Shown here: positions 59,804-64,000 of the stretch, one piece after another | Numbering within the stretch: position 1 is the stretch's first letter | Layout: each line of letters opens with the position of its first letter | Source of the DNA: Lotus japonicus | Lineage: Eukaryota; Streptophyta; Magnoliopsida; Fabales; Fabaceae | DNA: 64,000 nucleotides | NCBI RefSeq assembly: GCF_012489685.1 | Contig: NC_080042.1 | Location: 63,845,633 to 63,909,632 of the forward strand | Direction: 5' to 3' | Position numbers and translations under genes: made by a program | The notes under the pieces: generated by a model | Told to the model about the DNA's origin: nothing | Seen by the model: only the letters and a program-made list of their open reading frames with translations | Database searches by the model: none

Positions 59804-62800
59804 TTATTTAATCTTCGTTTTAAATGCATTCACCTCTACGTTACTTAAGAAGTCTTTGTCTTGCAAAATAAAGCATCATTCTAAGAACTTTTTTATTTTA
59901 TTTTAAAATGACATTGTTTATTTTTTATGAGATCATTTTTATTTTTTTTAGTTTACACTCATAAAATTATGATTTTTTTATTTGGTCTATAATTACTAAA
60001 TGTTATAAAACCCCTGTTTTAGATATTAAATATATGTAAATATTACACATGTTATATGGAGTTATGAATGTGAAATTTTTTTTTCCTCATGAATTTAATT
60101 CTTTATTTTTTGTGATGATTAGACATTTTAAAGGGATAGATTTTTTTTGGTAAACGAAAGGGTATTTAAACTCAAGTATTGTTATATCAACCTTAAATAT
60201 TCATTCAATTACACAATCAAAATAAAAATAGATTAAATGGTATTTAAATGATTTCTTTTAGTTTCAAATTAATTAAATTTCTAATTGTTAATGACAATAA
60301 ATTACATTAGTTGTATGAGTAAATGATATTTAAATCATTTATTTCAATGTAATTGAATTTTAAATCAATAAAATATGAATTAAAATTCAAATAATTTTTT
60401 TATTGGTTTTAATTTAAAACTATAATATTGGATACTTAAAATTAAAATTAAAATTAAAGGCAATTTTTCTTTTAAAATACAACGTTTCTATTTATTTCAA
60501 TTTGAACATATACATTGGTTTGATACATATCTCATATCTATATCTCTGACATTTTTTCCTTAAATGTTTTTAAATTATTTTTAATCAAGTTTATATATTA
60601 TTCTTATAATTTAAAAAAAAATTCCAACATTTTCACATATCTCATTTATATTATTTATTTCATCCTACCACTACAATAAAAAAAGTAAGTTTCATATATT
60701 AAGATTTAACTATGACATCAGTTATTATAATTATTAATATAGAATGGAACTTGAAAAGTTTAGCCTTCCACTTGCAAGCTTCACCCAAATTCTATGTAAA
60801 TGACATTGTTTCAAGTTTTATGACTCATATAAATTTATCAATTTATGATTGGATTTAAAAATATTATTTATATTTATATGTCTTGGTCTGTTATTAGTTT
60901 TTGCAATAGTAACATGGAAGAATTTATTTATTTATTTTATCTATTTGAAACAAAATATGTGTTTTAAAATATTTTCCTTAAAATTGGAACGACATAGAGT
61001 TCACTCTATTTAGCCCATGAGCAGTCAGTCAATCTAATGTAGTGGTGAAATGCAGATGGTCGTTGGACTCTCGACAAAATAGATCAGAAAAGCAAATGAA
61101 CATTGTCCACTAACAATCACCAAATGTAGATAAAAAAGCATTAACCGCTAAATTATTGCCTTAAATAAAATAAAAACATTAAAAAATTTAAGTTTCTTTG
61201 TTCGAAGAGAAAAATGTATATAGCAATAGATAGCAGCCCCCAAAACATATATAATCTAGTCTCTTAATGTATCAACCTCATATCATAATAAATTTTAAAC
61301 TTCTTTAAGACAAAATATCCAATTCTTTTATGCAAAGAGGTTCAAAGACAAAACTAAACTTCAATTTACAAAGAACACTGTAAACAAATTCACATATGCT
61401 TCATTACTTAAGGACATGGATAACTCATCAGTTTCAATCAACTTCTCTATAATATTCTTCAACTCATTGTGTTTCAATTTTAGAGTTAAATTTCTATTAT
61501 GTTAATAAATACATATTAATATGTACAACTTTTACTATTATAATTACTAATAATATAAATAAAAAGAAACAATATACCAATGAACTTGAACATTCTTCTA
61601 TCAGATTTAAGTAAAATTTATAGATTTAACATTTGTTTGGAGTAATTCAAATCGATGCACTTGTTGCTTTAACATTTCTCTGCATTATTACCCCTCCAAT
61701 TTTGTTTCATTGTCTACCATACTTTTATGGTTTTCATAACAGGCTTTGCACTATGGAGACTTTATGAGCCACCAGAGTTTTCAATCTTCTTCCACAAACT
61801 TATAAAACCTTTATGAACAATGTTGGGGTCTTTAGCCGTCGTCTATTTCATTCTTCTTTAATCCACACTTCTAAAGATTTATGTGTCTCTGTTGCAGTAA
61901 GATATTTCTCATTCTTTTTCGCTACCAATAAAACAAATCACTTGAAATACTTAACAAAAAGTCTTGCCCATATTAGAACGATATATGGATGAAAGACAAT
62001 GATATTATTTTTTTAAGTATAAAAAAAGTATAAGAAGAGTAAAGGAATAGATACCACATCATGTAAAGATAAAAATCATGAATTAGAAGCTTGGTCATCC
62101 TCATCACTCGTATCGTAACTGTTGCAGCAACTACCCTTCATAGCGTGCATTTTCCTAGGCAATTCAGTTTATCTTCCAAGTTGTTCAACTATGGAAGCAA
62201 GAGTTCCTTCATTTTGATTATTTAAACCAAATTCCAAACACAAATTCTTATTTTTGTGTTTCAAAGCCACGTCAAAAAATGATGCAAGTTGAGTCTTCAC
62301 CCAATAAAATAACAATTTATAAATTCAAGCATGAAAGTTTAAAGGAAAGAAATACAAATTTATTAGGTAACTTTCAAATCATGATTTCTTTACACATGTG
62401 TCTTACTTTACTTGTTCCTCTCATAACAATCTAATCTATCATCTTCTCCACATGCACAGTTTGAACCTGAAATGAACAAAAACCAAATTATGATATTCTA
62501 AATTAGAAGCTCAAACGTTGATAGACACACTCACTTTTTAAAAGATTGGCAAAAGACAAAGAAATGATATAATAGAAGGAAAAAACAAAAAGTACAATGA
62601 AAAGTCATTCACCATTTGGGAGTTTGATCAAGCTTGAAGCGCCTATGACCGAATCTACTATAAACCAAATAAAAAGCAAAGATAAAAGTAAGAAAACTGG
62701 CAAAAAAAAGTATGGAGCAAAGGGCTATTTATACATGTAATTTAAGCTTTGAAGAAGATGAAAGGTTTAAAAAAATTTAAGAATATTGAAGGTTTCTTCA

Positions 62801-63000
62801 AAGGTTTTTAGGACCCCATATGAATGAATGCATTGATTTTTACAATTAAGTTTAGTGAATTCATTTGGGAATGCAGAAAGACATTGAGATTGCTATGAAA
62901 TGGACGGCTGAGATTCAATCCAAGTGAAATAAAAGACATCTTTACCAAAATATCCATGGTCAAGCTTCATAGTCTTTGAAATTATTTGTTGATTGACTGA
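59804..63000. other. Helitron 2 interior, no gene seen
   Basis: Strongly AT-rich with no ORF above about 60 codons and no domain I recognise. Confidence 0.6.
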
Positions 63001-63045
63001 TTTACCCCAAGGCTGCAAAAACTCTCCCTTTATATAGTTTATAGA

Positions 63046-64000
63046 TTTAATCGACCAATGGCCCAAATGATTTTTTAGACTCTGTGTGTTGGTTACTGTG
63101 TTTAACTCTTACAATCTTATTCTACACTACTACAAAAGCTGGACATGCCTTTCTCACAGAAAAACTCCTAGTCATATTCTGTCCCAAGATTAGTGGAAGA
63201 TATTTCTAATTCAAGTGAGGTTCACTACTCTACATGACTTCTACAAGCTGGCACTAGTTCAATTCAAACACAGTTTGAGGGAGCAAAATTAGGATGTTAA
63301 TTCTAATTCATTATTCTAGAAGTCTGTTTGTTTGCTTTGGTATTGAGCTTGTGTATTTGTTTCAGAGTTATGTCCCTTGTGTTAATGCTAGTTGGAAGTT
63401 GGAACATATTTTGTAGTAACTGAATCTAACAAGACTAACCAACTTGCAGTTGCAGCCACAGATCTAAACTTCTCTATAAAAACTCTATCACATATTCACA
63501 TGCAATCAGAGTGATATCTTTTCTATCAGAATTCAGCATATTCAAGAAAATTGATCGGAATGTTCATAAGATTTTATTATATTTTTTCTAATGCTCTGTT
63601 TACATGGAATTCTTCTCACTGAATGGGCACATTATCCTCATCTAACTGATTGTTCCGTTCTGGATTCATAACACAAGATTACAATTAAATGACTCACATC
63701 TGGCTCAATCCCAATGGCACCGTGCTCATTGGTAATTGACCCATTTTTGTGTTTCGCTACAATTTGAAGCATAGAAGCTTCAAAATGAAGTGCAAAAGAG
63801 TCCCACCTCGGAAGTTTATTTGGTATCTACTTAGTTTAATATGTAATACGTGGGCTCTTGCAAAAATCAAATTTTTTTTTACTGGGGGAGGGGCACTTCT
63901 TGTTACTGGGCCAGACCACTTGAAGTCAGAATATTTTATATAGAAATTCTCACAGAATATTTTGTCATTATCTTGCACTTTCCTTCAATTTCTTGCAATC
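63046..64000. other. Noncoding tail of duplication copy 2
   Basis: Closely matches 18900-19862. No gene. The block from about 63690 (and 19546 in copy 1) to the GGGCCAGACCA motif looks like a dispersed repeat. The window ends inside the duplication. Confidence 0.7.

Larger units (their letters stand above)
58465..63045 (-). mobile_element. Helitron 2, non-autonomous, 4.6 kb
   Basis: Minus strand: 5' TC at 63045 (TCTATAAACTATATAAAGGG), 3' hairpin CCCGTG...CACGGG at 58478-58494, CTAG at 58465-58468. Host bases are A before and T after, as Helitrons require. In copy 1 the same host sequence is uninterrupted at 18899/18900, proving the boundaries to the base. The first 50 bases match Helitron 1. 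No Rep/helicase ORF; it carries a non-LTR fragment and a SINE, otherwise AT-rich DNA. Confidence 0.93.
35014..64000. repeat. Segmental duplication, copy 2 (with later insertions)
   Basis: Collinear with 9300-19862. The extra length is explained mainly by the elements at 35081-35749, 36272-47382, 48272-48751, 48975-50038 and 58465-63045. The copy runs to the end of the window and may continue. Confidence 0.93.

Overview
The window is nuclear DNA of a higher plant, a eudicot and most likely a papilionoid legume; genus and species cannot be fixed from what I can see. The reasons are intron-rich MATE (DETOXIFICATION-type) transporter genes with standard GT-AG introns, AT-rich intergenic DNA, and a dense mix of plant transposons: Ty1/copia, Ty3/gypsy of the Tat lineage, Helitrons, CACTA, hAT, Mutator-like, Tourist and Stowaway MITEs, SINEs and LINE remnants. 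No rRNA, CRISPR array or bacterial operon is present.

The gene content is a small minus-strand MATE cluster inside a segmental duplication of about 10 kb. Copy 1 (9300-19862) holds gene A (10005-12866, broken by a 14-bp insertion in exon 5) and gene B (14442-18058, intact, 496 aa). Copy 2 (from 35014 to the window end) holds gene C (47539-51924, intact, 481 aa, partner of A) and gene D (53526-57142, intact, 496 aa, partner of B). All four have the same eight-exon structure. The first 203 bases carry an exon-1 remnant of a fifth paralogue with a stop codon. Copy 2 is far longer because mobile elements landed in it after duplication. For three of them the empty site is still readable in copy 1.

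Region by region: 1-2223 MATE remnant and noncoding DNA; 2224-5024 a decayed RPA1-like gene with a Stowaway MITE, leading to a Helitron 3' terminus; 5050-5470 a locally triplicated segment; 5945-9299 a copia element hit by a hAT MITE and fused to a gypsy LTR-gag fragment; 9300-19862 duplication copy 1; 21170-28234 a Helitron with a CACTA-like element inserted in its 3' hairpin; 28607-32966 a LINE 3' end split by a 3.8-kb solo LTR; 33340-34014 a decayed conserved plant gene; 35014 onward duplication copy 2, interrupted by a hAT MITE (35081-35749), a full Tat-lineage LTR retrotransposon (36272-47382), a Mutator-like MITE in an intron of gene C (48975-50038) and a second Helitron (58465-63045).

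The most unusual coding feature is in the Tat element. Its gag and pol (minus strand) carry several frameshifts and three stops, but an antisense two-exon ORF (38342-40446, plus strand) is fully open for 674 codons, joined by a clean in-frame GT-AG intron. The three intact MATE genes are the only complete host genes in the window. By family they should be proton-coupled membrane exporters of small metabolites or xenobiotics; substrates cannot be read from the sequence.
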